Shown here one piece after another: positions 13,205-26,240 of a DNA stretch of 64,000 nt. Source of the DNA: Setaria digitata (lineage: Eukaryota; Nematoda; Chromadorea; Rhabditida; Setariidae); NCBI GenBank assembly GCA_003640385.1, contig RCAB01000175.1, positions 1 to 64,000 on the forward strand, written 5' to 3'. The notes beneath the pieces were generated by a model. It saw only the letters and a list, made by a program, of their open reading frames with translations. It had not been told where the DNA came from and made no database searches. How positions within the stretch are numbered: position 1 is the stretch's first letter; the number at the start of each line of letters is the position of its first letter. Position numbers and translations under genes: made by a program.

Positions 13205-16200
13205 TAAATAAGACGAGTAATGTTTTACTTTAGTGGGACAGAATCATAGAGATGATAATGATATCATTATGATGATAATGATTTTTTTTTTCTTGTTACA
13301 ACATTAGCAATTAGCAAATTGATAGAAATTTCACTTTTATATTTAAACAATTTTAGGTTTATTATTACTACGATAAAATTTTCATATAATCAATAATAGT
13401 AAAAAAAAAAAAGAGGAAAATTATTTCAAAGGAAAAGTGGAAGATATAAAGGCATCATTAATTTCGATGTATTAAAGAAGCAAAAAAAGTCAGGAATTCT
13501 TATCAACAATAACCGGTCTTCCGTTTCTTCGTTTTACTCATTTCATATCATTGCAAAACTGATCATAAATCTCATATCGGAATTAAGTGATACAATTTCT
13601 GATTAATATTAATGTCTTTTTTTAGCAGAATAAAAGAATAGTTGCAAATATTAGACAAAGCAAAAAAATTTTTAAAAGGCGAAGAAAAAGGATGAAGAAG
13701 TAGGAAAGTGATAAGACATATCACAAATTTAGTAATCAAATAGGAAAAATAATTAAAATTTTGATAAGCAAGAAAAAAAAAGTAAAATAAAATTAGAAAA
13801 GCAGCAAAAATTAATATATAGAAAATACTTTTTTAGATCAATTTCTGAAAGTGACAAAAAATTCCATAAAATTTCATTTGTCCTTGAGGATCAGTTCATT
13901 TTCAAATTTTCAAAAGAACAAAAACGGACGAATTTTGTTTTTGTCCTTTGTTTTTTTGTTTTTTTTGTTTTTTTGTTTTTTTTTGCATATTAATTGCTTA
14001 GCAACATAAAGAAAAAGGGAAGCGGTAACAAAAGGAAAATTGATAATTTTATCTTCAAATTTTAAAATTTCGAATTTCAAATATGTGCGTGTTTTTTCAT
14101 GGCAAATAAAATGGTAAATTATTTATAAAACAAATATTTATCACTCTCTTTAAGAAAATTATGGGCAAATTTATTAAAATAAAAGTTTGTGGAGAAAATA
14201 TTTTAATTTTTTTATAGAAAAAAAAAAGTTTTCGCCATTTTTTCTTTACGTGAAGAAAATAAATAAATACCAATTTTACGCTAATTACTCACAAAAAAAA
14301 AAAAATTATCAGCTTTTTAATAAGCTATTTACAAACAGATAATCAACATATCGTGATTATCTTTTTACTTAGATATGATAAGATGTGAAGAAGTGTGATA
14401 AAGTTAAAGATGTGGAGGAGAGAGAAAAATGAAGCCAAGGCTACGATCTATGAAAGTATGAAAGATTGAATTGTACTGTAATCTAGCTATATCACTTGTT
14501 GATCAGCGAACAAAACAAACAAAATAATTAATAACAGAAGGAGATACACAAAACAAGAACGATTTCAAATCATTTGAAATGCGCCGTATGTAATATTCAT
14601 TGGAATAGATAAATACATATGCAAAACTGTAAATAAATAAATAAATAAACAAATAAATAAATTTTTTTTTTTGATTGTAAACATAAAAAATAACTTAGAA
14701 AAAAAAACGTTTAATAAAGCTTATAGAGGAAAATATATTACAGCAGTATATAAACTATAAAAACTTCACTTGCTAATAAAATAAAAATAACTTCATAATA
14801 AAATAAGAATACTTGCAATCATAAGAGCCTTACGAAGGAATTTTTTGCTCTACAAATAAAATTTAAATAAATAATGCAAATGGCAGAGCAGAAGTTATCA
14901 TTTGCATTTATCTATCCATTTAAATGAATTTTACGAATTTAAAAATAGTTAAGATAAGACAATTTTTTACGCACAAAATGTAGTTGAGCAAAAAAAAAAA
15001 AAAAGAAGAAAAACAGAACTGCACAATTCCTAATTATGAGTGTGGTAATTATTTTGTCTATTTCAAGATTTTTTAATTTTTTCTTGAAAAAAAAAAAAAA
15101 GTTTTGTTCCATTTGCATTCCTTCTGAACGACAGCAGAATCTGTACTTTATGATTTAGCCAAATTAGACTACGACTGTTGTGGTGCATCAGAAGTAACTT
15201 AATTTGGAACCTAACACAGAAGGTGTGTACAGAAGCTAACAACTAATTACATTTTTAAAGGTTATTATAATTTATCATCTTGTTGATTGATCTGTTCATC
15301 TTTCACTTTTTATTCTTTTTCCTTAAAATTCTTTCTTTATGTGAATACAGTCTCTGCAACCACACGGTTGTGTTTTTAGTACGTATGTATTATTTCGGAA
15401 AAAAAAAAGAAAAAAATGAGATTAAATCTTGTTTCTTGAGAAACTTTAATTAGATGTGACAGATGAGAGACGATTTAAAATCAAAATTAAAATTTATTTA
15501 AATTTTTTTTTTGTTTAAAAAAAAAAAGAACTTTAATTTGATGAAAAAGAAAGATGAGTATTGATCAACCATTCACAAAACACAGTTAAATAGGAAGGAT
15601 GGAGACACTCTAACCAATGACAGGAAGAAGGAAAAGGTCGTCGTCAAATTGGCCTGGCCACAAAGTCAGCCACAAACCGAAACCATATATCACAATGATA
15701 ACTGAAAAGAGACAATCATATTTCTTATGAATTAAATCAATCCAACTTAGTCAATTAGTCTTATTTAAATTCTGTTTGATTTAATTCAATCCTATCCAGT
15801 TCAGTTCAATCCAGTTCAGTTTATTCCTCACAAAGAGATCAGTTAATCACCAAACTGAAATCATTCAGTTCTTTTTGTCAAGTGACTTCAGAAATAAAGC
15901 AAGATCCAGTATGACTGAGAAATGAACGGAAAGAAGGAGAGGGTTGTTTAATTATGCCATAACAGAGAAAGGAAGATTTGAAATTATTCCCTCAGCTACT
16001 TCTGAAAGCAACTTCGTATCGTTTGCGAAGAATCGTTAGATCGATGTGATATGATGCATCTGATGCTCATTTCTTAGACTGGAAGGAATCCCAATAAAAA
16101 CAAAACATAACCTTCAACGTTACCACGCTTGTAGATACACGTAGACACGTAAATCAGAAGGTGATATAATCAAGATGCTAAAATCAGTCATAATATCACT

Positions 16201-18736
16201 TGATGGTTAACATTTCAACGCTGCTATGTTAATGAGAAAAATGCACATTTTCAAGTAATCTTTAAATGATAATTAATTATCACTGTGCTAAAATATACTA
16301 TCAATGAATGTGAATGAATGAATGATTTGAGTATAATAAATTTCTTTAATAAAATAGCTTAAAATGTAAAATATAATGAAAGATCAATAGATGTTAGAAT
16401 ATTCTTGAATGAAATAAATCGACCTTTATCGTACATTATCCAATATTCCACCCATTCATTCTCATTGACGAGGAAATATCTGAATATGCTAATTAGAATC
16501 GCTACTACATCTCTTTACGATACTAGATTGTATCATTGAACTATTTTTCTTCATTTATTTATTTTATTTGTTTATCATACAAGATGTCCTTACCTGATCC
16601 TACTAACTGATCACTCACTCACTTTTCACACCTTTTTTTGCTTCCCTTTCGCCATCTTCCACGGATACAAACCATACAATTATCTGTCCAATCCCAATGG
16701 TTCATGACCTTTCTCACCAAGGTCATTATCCATTTATCTTTCAGTTTCGTTTAATCTACCACCAGCTGGTTAAACACTCTGCCAATAATTCAAATCACTT
16801 AATCCTAACCAATCAATCACTATCATTATAATATTATCGTTGTGTCCTTAGAGCTTTTACAATATTCGTTTACTTTGCGTCTAATCCAATTTTCTTTTTC
16901 CCTCTTCCATCAATTTCCCTTTTACATGCAAAAAAAAATTCAAATATAAATATGCAAAAAAAATATACAAATATAATTGTTCCACAAAAAAAAAAAAAAC
17001 AATATTGCATTAAAATCAAAAAAGAAAACAAAGATTTAGAAAAAAAAAAATTGACTCTATTTGTATGAATGATACAATTAACATATTATAAATATTAAAC
17101 AAAAAGTAAAAATAAAAATTTTCAAAATTTGCATAAAGCCATTTGTCGAACATAATATTAAACAATACAATGATTATTTTATTATCAGTGAAAATACAAC
17201 GATTATTATCGTTAGAAATGATTTGAATAATTTTTCTTACATCAGTGAATACATATATTTCTTCTCTTCCAAATAAGATAAACGTGGAGACAGAGAGAGG
17301 GCAAGGAAGAAGCAAATATCTCATGATATTAGTGAAATTTTATATCTCAGCCAAACAAGCAGAATATTGCTCTATTTTTTCATTATTATTATTATTCATG
17401 TGACAATTAATGAGGAAAAATGATAATTTAAGAGAAAAAAAAAAAAAAATCGAATGAAGAAACGAAGTTAATGATCACAGGTAAAATGCTATGATTAATT
17501 AAATGATAATAAACACTGCATTAATTCACTGTTATTAATTAATTCATCTTCAAGTCATAATTTTTCATTAAATCAATTTATTGATCAAGATTGCTGTTAG
17601 TTTAAATTTGGAAATACCACCTGCATGATGAAAATATCCCATGCTGATAGTATGTTTATTTCATCATACTACTTACTACTGCTACTAGTTCCGCATGACA
17701 ACACCAACACACTTTCCGAAATGAATTCTGCTACTGCTACTGCTACTGAATAAAATTGTGAGCGCTTCCATGACTAGAACTTCTTTCAGCTGTAGTAGCA
17801 GCAGCATTAGCTAATGATTTTAGAAAATCTTGCCTTCATAATGAATCGGAGGAATCGATCATTATTAATAACTGGAATGATTCTTCCACAAAAACATGTC
17901 TGTTAAATAACGCTAAATTATAATTAGCATTGTTAATTGGAAAAATTATCTTCTTCAGTAGATGACAAAGGAGGATATAAGTTATCACAACTGATCAAAT
18001 CCTACTGTGAATGATAAGAATAAAAAAAAACTCACTAAAATATCAGTATATACCTTTCTATGATGATTAATTAATTGACAGAAATAGCACGCTCTTCCTA
18101 TCTCAACGATTAGTTTGCCGTATATGCAACGTAATATGTTACGAGTTTGTTACACAATTTAATGGCAATTAAGATAGCTTTGATGCCAAAGGGAAAGGTT
18201 AAAAATTTTGCAATTACAGAAGTGGGTGGGAATGATAATTGTATGAGTTTGGATAAAACAAAACAAGGGAAAATGAGAAAATGGAATACGTTTTAAAAAT
18301 ATATTAAATTTTTCGTAAAGTTAGATGATTCATTTATTTATATTTATTTATTGATTAAAATAGAATTTAAAAAAAAAGGGAAAAAGTTGTTAATATTTAA
18401 TCGAGGAAAAAAAGTGAAAAAACTAAATTTATTATTGATGTAAGCAGTAGGTTTTGGGAGGAGTAGCATTTTTTTCTTTCAAAAATTATTAAAAAATTTT
18501 CTCTTTTTCCCCTCAATCCTCCATATCTTTTCTAATAATTATTTAAATTTTTCCACTAATGAATTTGCTACAGACTATCCAGATGTTACAATTTAGGACT
18601 CATTCACAATTACCTATTACCTAATCCGGCACTTCGCACCTTTTAGTGAATCTAAAACAGAGAAAATGTTGAAAAGTAAACAATTAAGTGACATTTCCTA
18701 AGCAATCAAATTGTGATTTCTTGAATACTACTGATA

Positions 18737-18769
<33 letters not shown>

Positions 18770-18955
18770 AGAAAGAGAGAGGGAGAAGAGAGAGAGAGAG
18801 AAAGGGAGAGAAAGGAAGCATTGATCGGGTAGATTTGTGTGTCATTTATTTTGCAATAAAATTTTTTAATTTAAAAGAATGTGTTGGACCGATATTAGCA
18901 GTTGATAATGAAATGTGAAGACGAGAGAGAGAGAAGGAGAGAGAGAGAGGGAAAC
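18737..18955. repeat. (AG)n microsatellite and purine-rich block
   Basis: An almost pure AG run covers about 18737-18761. It is followed by imperfect GA-rich DNA to about 18815 and a second GA block at about 18922-18955. Confidence 0.9.
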
Positions 18956-21894
18956 CATGGAGAAAAGAAGAGGAGGGAAGATTTGCAAGGTCAAGGTTCA
19001 AAATATAGGTATGAATTTGTCCGCATTGAACCTGAAGGTATGAACTCGTCGGGTGATATTCTGTAAAAAGATAATAAACCCCCCGTGGAGTTTTGGAAGC
19101 AAAAGTAATAGAGAGAAATAATTCATTCACCAGGGGGTACCTGCAAAAACTTTGTTTACGCATCTATGCACAAACTTTCAATTCCCGAAAAATGCACCCA
19201 TTGTTAAAAGAAAAAAAAAATTTTTTTTCATTTTTTCCCCACTGATACGGTATTTAACGTCAGTGACTGTCTGAGGGATGAATTTAGAAATTCATGGAAA
19301 ATATTTTAGATAATACTAAAATTGCTAGATTGCATAGCGTGGTATACTGTATCTGAGATGACAACTGTATTCCATGGATACTGTACCTAGTAATAGTTGA
19401 AATATGAAAGTATCATCCTTCAAATAGACAAAACGGCGACAAATCAAAAGCAATAATAGTTAACATTATTTTTGACATTCCGAACATCTGTTGTGAACTT
19501 TTCAGAGAGAATTTTTTTTTTTTTTTCTTGTCTGTGTATGTAATTATGAAATTCATAATTTTATCTTTTTTATTTTCTGCTCGTTAAAAAAGACCAATTT
19601 TATCACTATCGTTCGTTGATGATGAGGTTTTTTTTTTTTTATCACTATTCAAGCATATATGGTAGGTAAACTGACTCTCCTATTGATAATAACTTTATTA
19701 TCAGCATTAAATTCTCTAGAATCGACGAGTGGTCTGAACAGATCATGCTATCTTTTCTTTTTTCGTCAGTTACCTTCTTCCTCTTCTTTGTCAATCTGAC
19801 AAATTAGTAGTCTAATAATCAAAAGACACATCCTTTATTCCTAAAGTGAAAATTTCAAGAAAAAAAAAACTGACAAAAAAAAAAAACTAGTTAAAATTTA
19901 TTTAGTAAATTATCACAAATAATCTCAGAATATGATCACGCTGTATTAACTTAACAGTGATGTCTAATCATATCTCAAGTGACCTCGTTGTATCAGAAAA
20001 ATCTCACGATTATACATGTAAATATGTATTAATTTTATTCTGTTCCAATAAATTGAAGTTGTAAATTAATTAATTATTTCTTCGTAAGGTTTGTAATGAG
20101 TAGTGAAATCTTCATATTTTAATAAGTAAATTCTTTGTAAAGGAATGTGAAGGCGATGAAATTCTGGCATATGAAATTAACAGCATTTAAATAAAGTAAG
20201 CTCAAAATGAAGGTTATTCTTTTAACTTTATTAAAAAAAAAAAAAAAAACTAACTAACTAACTTTGTTATTTTAAGACTATGAATTTGACATTTGATACT
20301 GAAGCAGAAAAGGAATTCTTGAGAAAAAAATTCCCTTATTTAAGCCAATCTTAATCTTTAATCAGTACAATTAGTGTGGAACAATGACATTAATTAGTTT
20401 GTTGAGTAATAATAAGCACGAAAAAAAAAAATTAAGCAAGAAAGCTATGTCAAAGAAGAAATAATAGATTGTATGAGACTTAAGACTTAAAGCTCATTTT
20501 TCAATCATACATTATACAGATATCTTACGTTTCAAAAAACAAAAAAAAGAAAAGAAAAAAGGGATTTAAAAAGAAAACAGATTAGGTAGGTATCGATAAT
20601 TATTTTGGTGAATCATTTTCGCCTAGACGGCCAATAAATAATTTAAAATAGATAAATATAGTTTGGGCCTATCATATCCTAGACTAGACTAGACTATTCA
20701 AACTACTTCAAATGTTTATTTCTCCTTTTTTCCTGTCTTTTTATTTTATTCTCTTTTCAACCTGTCAAAATTGAGAATGAATAAGAAGGATAATTGGCAT
20801 ACAGGTACATACATATACACATATGCATTATTGCTGTCTAGACAGGTATCTTTCTTTTTTCCTTTTCTTTTCAAAAAATTTTCTACAACTATTATTAACC
20901 GAAAGCACCCTAACCAAAAACATTAATAACTTTTTTTTTTTTTTTTTTTTCAAAAATTATTCTCGCAATTATTTATTTAATTCCACCTTTCAATGCAACC
21001 TACCATTTTCTCTTTTTTTTTTTTTTTTCAGTCTTTTCAAAATTTTTTTTCCTTTTTCTTCTTCTTCTTCTTCTTCATATTTTCATTTTGTAAAACTATC
21101 TCAAAGAAAATACATCTCATTTTTACATTGTTTATTTTGATTGTTTACTTTGTCAGTACAAAAAAAAATTTTTTTTCAAAAATTTCATTTTTTAAATTTG
21201 TTTGCAATACATGTGCATATATGCGAAAAAGTATGAAGCGAAATTATGTCTAATAAAAAAAAAAAAGAAAGGAAGGAAAGAAAGAAAAGATATGAATAAC
21301 TAAAAAATAAATTTTTGTCGTCTTTTTTCCTTCAACAATCAATTTTTTTTTTCCCCTCTTGAAATCAAAAAAAAAAAAAGGAATGCAACTTAAGAAGAAT
21401 TAATACTATAAAATTTAGTTTATAAATAATGATAATGGTAATTGTGATAATTACACTTATAAATAATGTAGTACTTTTAACAAGTCATCAATTAAAAATA
21501 ACGAACAATGGGACCATGTGAAAAAAAAAAAAAAAATTTAACAAATTATTATGATTTTATTATGTAAACATCGTTTCGTCTTGCATTCATCAGACAAATA
21601 AATACATACAGTACGCTTTTTCTTCGGCAAAAAACAAAATAAAAAAAAAAAAAAACGAAAGAAAAATTGACATTTAAAAGATGATAAAGAAGAAGAGAAA
21701 GTATGTATTGCAAAATGAATGAATGTCATTTATTAAATTAAAAACTTTTCCAAAGGAACAATTTTAGGAAGGAAGGAAGAAAGAAACGAATGAAAATGAA
21801 ACTTGTTTGAAATAATGAAACTTTTAATTATTCATATCATTCATGGATATACACTACTAATTTATTTTTATCAAATGTTAACATCGAGGATTTC

Positions 21895-21895
<1 letters not shown>

Positions 21896-21923
<28 letters not shown>
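21896..21923. repeat. T28 homopolymer
   Basis: A run of 28 T, among the longest in the window. A-runs of 25-26 occur at 23426-23450 and 33599-33624. Confidence 0.9.
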
Positions 21924-21926
<3 letters not shown>

Positions 21927-22787
21927 CAGCAAGTCATCTATAATTAATTAAATGACAATACCTTGTTAAACAGGTGTGTTGCAATTATAATTACAGCTAA
22001 AAAATTACATTCTAAAATTTCTTCTTAGAGCTTAACAAGATGAAAACAGCAATGGAGTGTTGGGAATTAAATTCATTTATTTTGTTGGTATTTCAAACCG
22101 TCGTTTGTTATCTTTGTTGTAATAATAGTGAATAAAAACTAATTCGATGGTTATTGTGAAACTACTGATAATGAATAACATGAAATGATAAATGAATGAT
22201 AAGAAAAAATGTCGGGAAGATTAGCGTATGCAATTCTGACGACCAATAAAAAAATTGTTGACTTGAAAAAATAGAAAATTTCACTGTTGAAATAAATATT
22301 TTGCCAAAAAAAAATCAATGATAATGAATTAACTTTTACCTGTCCTTTCTCCATAACCCAATGGAGATATCTGTAATATGATCCAGAGAACAGGTGAACA
22401 AAAGTGAAAAAGGAAAGAATCATTTTAAAAAGTAAAATTAGAAGAAATATTTGGGGAAGGTAGAAAAAAATTATTGGCGAAAGGAATTATGATTTAGAGA
22501 AAATATTTATTTATAACTACAATGTATACAGAAATATATAAAATTGATGTATGTCTGTATGAAACTAATAACAATAGGAAATATTTGTTATTAGTGTGAA
22601 AAAATTGAAATTATTCATCAAAATATGGTAAATTTTCAATAATTATATAAAATAAATCAAAAGAAAGAATTTCAGGGAATGATTGAAAATTAAGAAATGT
22701 ATTTTTTGTTTTTGTTTTTTTCTTATTTCTCTCCTTATTTACAATTTATGAATGGTATGATTGTAATGTATAAAGATAATTATACTT

Positions 22788-22895
22788 TAGTCTAGACGAT
22801 ACAAATCGACAAATAGCTCAGTCTAGACGACACAAATCAACAAATAACTTAGACTAGATGACACGAAGCAGCGTAAAAAGCTTAGTCTAGACATA
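22788..22895. repeat. degenerate minisatellite, 31-bp unit, 3 copies
   Basis: Units at 22788-22818, 22819-22849 and 22850-22882 (the last is 33 bp) are followed by a fourth start. Each opens with a TAGTCTAGAC-like word. The first two differ at only a few positions. Confidence 0.9.
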
Positions 22896-23807
22896 TTTTT
22901 ACATGCCGCTTTGCAAAACCATTTCATATTTATCCATTTACATTTTGCTTCATCAAAGTCTAAACCTGTTTCTTTTTTCACTTTTTTTTTCGGTTTTCAT
23001 GAACTGATTGTGGCGATTTAAGTGTGTATTAACTAACTATGAAAAATTTGTTAAATACAAAATTGAAAATACTTTCGTCAGTTACAGTCACAATTAATTT
23101 GGTATATTAAAAAAAAAAAAAAAAAAAAAAATGTAAAAAGTAGGAATAAAAAAAGAATGAAAGATGAAAAAGTTTTAGGAGAAACTTTGAATTTCATTTT
23201 TCTTCTTTTTTTTTCTTTTTTTTTTTTTTTTTATTGAAATGGCAATTCATCAATCAAAATATATTTTTCGCGACGTTTTGATTTTTGAGAAAAATGTAAG
23301 TTGCAGTTTTTCTTCTTTGCTCTTTCATTTTATTTTATTTTTTTTTTTTTGTTCGGAAAGCAATCAAAAAATTTTTCGTTCTTTTTCCAAAAAGAAAAAA
23401 AATCCATCAACTAAATCATATATGTAAAAAAAAAAAAAAAAAAAAAAAAAGAGAGAACAAGAAAAGAAAATGAATGTCGAGAAGAAAACGAAATCATATA
23501 AAGTTAAATTATGGGACAAATATTTGTTTGATTTGAACCAGTTAGTTTATTCTGAAGAAAAAGAAATGAACTGGAAAATGTTAACTTCTTCTCGAAATGC
23601 CTAAGAATCAGGAAGGAAAAGTGAATAAATAGTTGGCCGATAATAAAATTAATGAATTTTTGTGAAACCTTCGGAAATTGAAAACAAACAGGTCAAAGGT
23701 GAAAGATGATCCAATCTTTTTTTTTTTGGAGATGAAGAGCCAAGAATAGAAATATTTAGAACAGATAAAAAAAAACAATTAGTTCAAGATATAACATCGT
23801 ATCATTT

Positions 23808-24190
23808 TTTTTTTTTTTTTTGAGAAATAATTTGGCCATTTTCTTACATATCGCTTTCCTTGAACTATTTTTTTTTTTTCCCAATTTTTCTAGGCTACTT
23901 CTCTTCCAGGCTACTTTCTCAATCATTTTTTAGCCTCTCTTCCATTCTTTTAATAGGCTGTCACTCTTTCTTTTCACTCTTTATTATTATTATTTTTTTT
24001 TTTTCACTTTTCTAGATTATTTTTTCGACTATATCCGGACTAATTCTTTTTTTTCTCTTTCCAATTTTTTTTTTTATTTTTCTTTTTATCCCATCTTTTG
24101 TCTTTTTTCTAGGCTATTCACTTTTTCATCTCTTCTCTTCCATCTTTTTTTCGAGTTTATTCTTTTCCTTGGCCATCGTTTTTTTTTCTC
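23808..24190. repeat. long pyrimidine-rich tract
   Basis: On the plus strand this is nearly all T and C for about 380 nt. CTAGGCTA- and TAGGCT-like words recur inside it, so it contains many sequences that mimic 3' splice sites. Confidence 0.8.
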
Positions 24191-26056
24191 ACAGTTTTCA
24201 GTCTCGAAACGGTTCGAGAAATTATCAGACTGAAAAAGAAGAAGGAAAGAGAGAGAGAGAGAAAAAAAAAAGAAATAAAAGTTATTCTATAAGCCAAATT
24301 ATAAGAAAGTATAATCCATTTACAAAGCTGTTATGCTCAATAGCAAAGATTTTTTGCGCTTTAAGAATCAATCTGAAAAGAAAAAAAAAAAGGAAACGAA
24401 CTTCCTTTAGTAATAAAAGTTTTTGTATGAACGGAAAATTCTGATCAAAATATTTAACCACTGTGAAGCAATCATTGCATTGATATAAAGAAATGTTATT
24501 TTATGAAAGGAAGGGAAGGAAAAATTAGATCAGATTGGTTAATTATTTCCATTACTTTGTTATCAGTTCATAAATTTGTGAGAAAAAAAAAAAAACGAAG
24601 AAATCTCTTCTATCGGTCATAAAATATTTTTGGCTAAAAGAATAATGAAAAACAAAAACTTTAATTACTGACAGTTACTAACAGACTAATGCTAATTAAT
24701 AATAGTAAATGAGCAAGCAATGAATAAATTGTAATATCCGCTCATTAAATATTGAATCATGAGTGGGTTAATTAATTTTCCGCCATTTATAAATTGATTA
24801 TCACTATCCGTACCGTTATAAATTATCATTATCGATGGCTCTTCCCAAATTCAGCTCGCATACTGCACAAATGTTTTTATGAAAATATTCAGAGGTTTGC
24901 GAAACGATATAGCTTTTCGTTTCTCATTCTCAACCCAACGTCAACCATAATTTTTTTTTATTCTAAACCAAAAAAAAAATGATTGTCCGACAAAATTTTC
25001 TTACGAAAAGAAGAAAAAATTAAAAATTACGAAACGAAATTTTGTTGAATTGATTAAAAAAAGAAATAAAATATCAGCGATCAAAATATAATAGCAACGA
25101 TTAAATTCCAAATATAACTCACTAATAAATAAGTAATTTGTTAAAGTTTGTTTCTTTCATTTCACCACAATTCTATTTTTTCCTTCATTTTAAAAATGCT
25201 AAAATTAATTGTTAAAATAATTTTAACAATGACAAATACTTTTGTATCTTCTGTCAATGTAATCTGTTCCTAAGTAATTGAAGGCTATCAAGAAAAATTA
25301 ATTATTTTGGGTGAAAGGCTAAAGATTTATCAGTTTTGTAGTTACACAACAGTGCAGTATTTTAATTATTAAATTTTATTTTCTACATTTAATTATCCAA
25401 GTTGTCAAATGGAGTAATTGTTCGGATGAAATTTTTAAAATGAGTTAAAAATTATGAATAAAATTTAAAAAAAAAAAATCTTGTTTCTTCTTAATACTTC
25501 TTTTCTTGTGTTTCTGCTTTTTTCTTGCAATTTTTTTTTCTTTTTTTTTTACTTGAAAAAAAAATCACTTCTTTTTTGCGGTTCAAGAAATAATTTATCA
25601 AAATTTATTACGAAAAAAAGTGAAATATCTAATTTTGCCACTTGAATAGTTAATTTAAATGTGTTGTTTTAATTAAGACAACACATAAGAGCAATTTCTT
25701 TTTTTCCCCGCTAAGTTAATCTAATCTAGACTACATGGTAGCTAAATGTAAAAATGTAGCTAAATCGCGAGCTTATCAATCCTGACAACTTTAAGCATTT
25801 TGATATTCGAATTTTCATTTGATTGATTCCAAATCATTCGATCTATACGATCATTTATCATTAAGATGAGTGCACTGATACTAATGTCCACTTAGTAAAT
25901 TACATGAATTACACCCCATTCGTCAAATCGTTAAATGACGTATTTCAATTTTCATTTTTACTGTTTTCAAAAAACCACGTCAGTTATTTATAATCTGTTA
26001 TCAGTGGATTTATATAAACTCTTTTTGAACCTCATGAAATTTACTCATTTATCTAT

Positions 26057-26148
26057 ATGAATATATATATAATATTATATATATATTATATATAAAAAAA
26101 TATTAATATATATATGCACAAAAATTATATATATATAATATTATATAT

Positions 26149-26197
<49 letters not shown>

Positions 26198-26240
26198 CAT
26201 ATATATAAAAAAATATTAATATATATATGCACAAAAAAAA
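26057..26240. repeat. AT-only island with (TA)n and a direct repeat
   Basis: About 180 bp is almost entirely A and T, with a pure TA run of about 40 nt. Two near-identical stretches that contain ATATATGCACAAAA flank the run (26089-26124 and 26202-26237). Confidence 0.93.

Noticed and set aside
18846..19163. Minus-strand 105-codon frame
   Set aside because: Part of its length is kept open by GA repeats; no recognisable domain or splice sites.
24205..24215. GGTTCGA word as a possible tRNA B-box
   Set aside because: No A-box, acceptor stem or anticodon arm at suitable distance.
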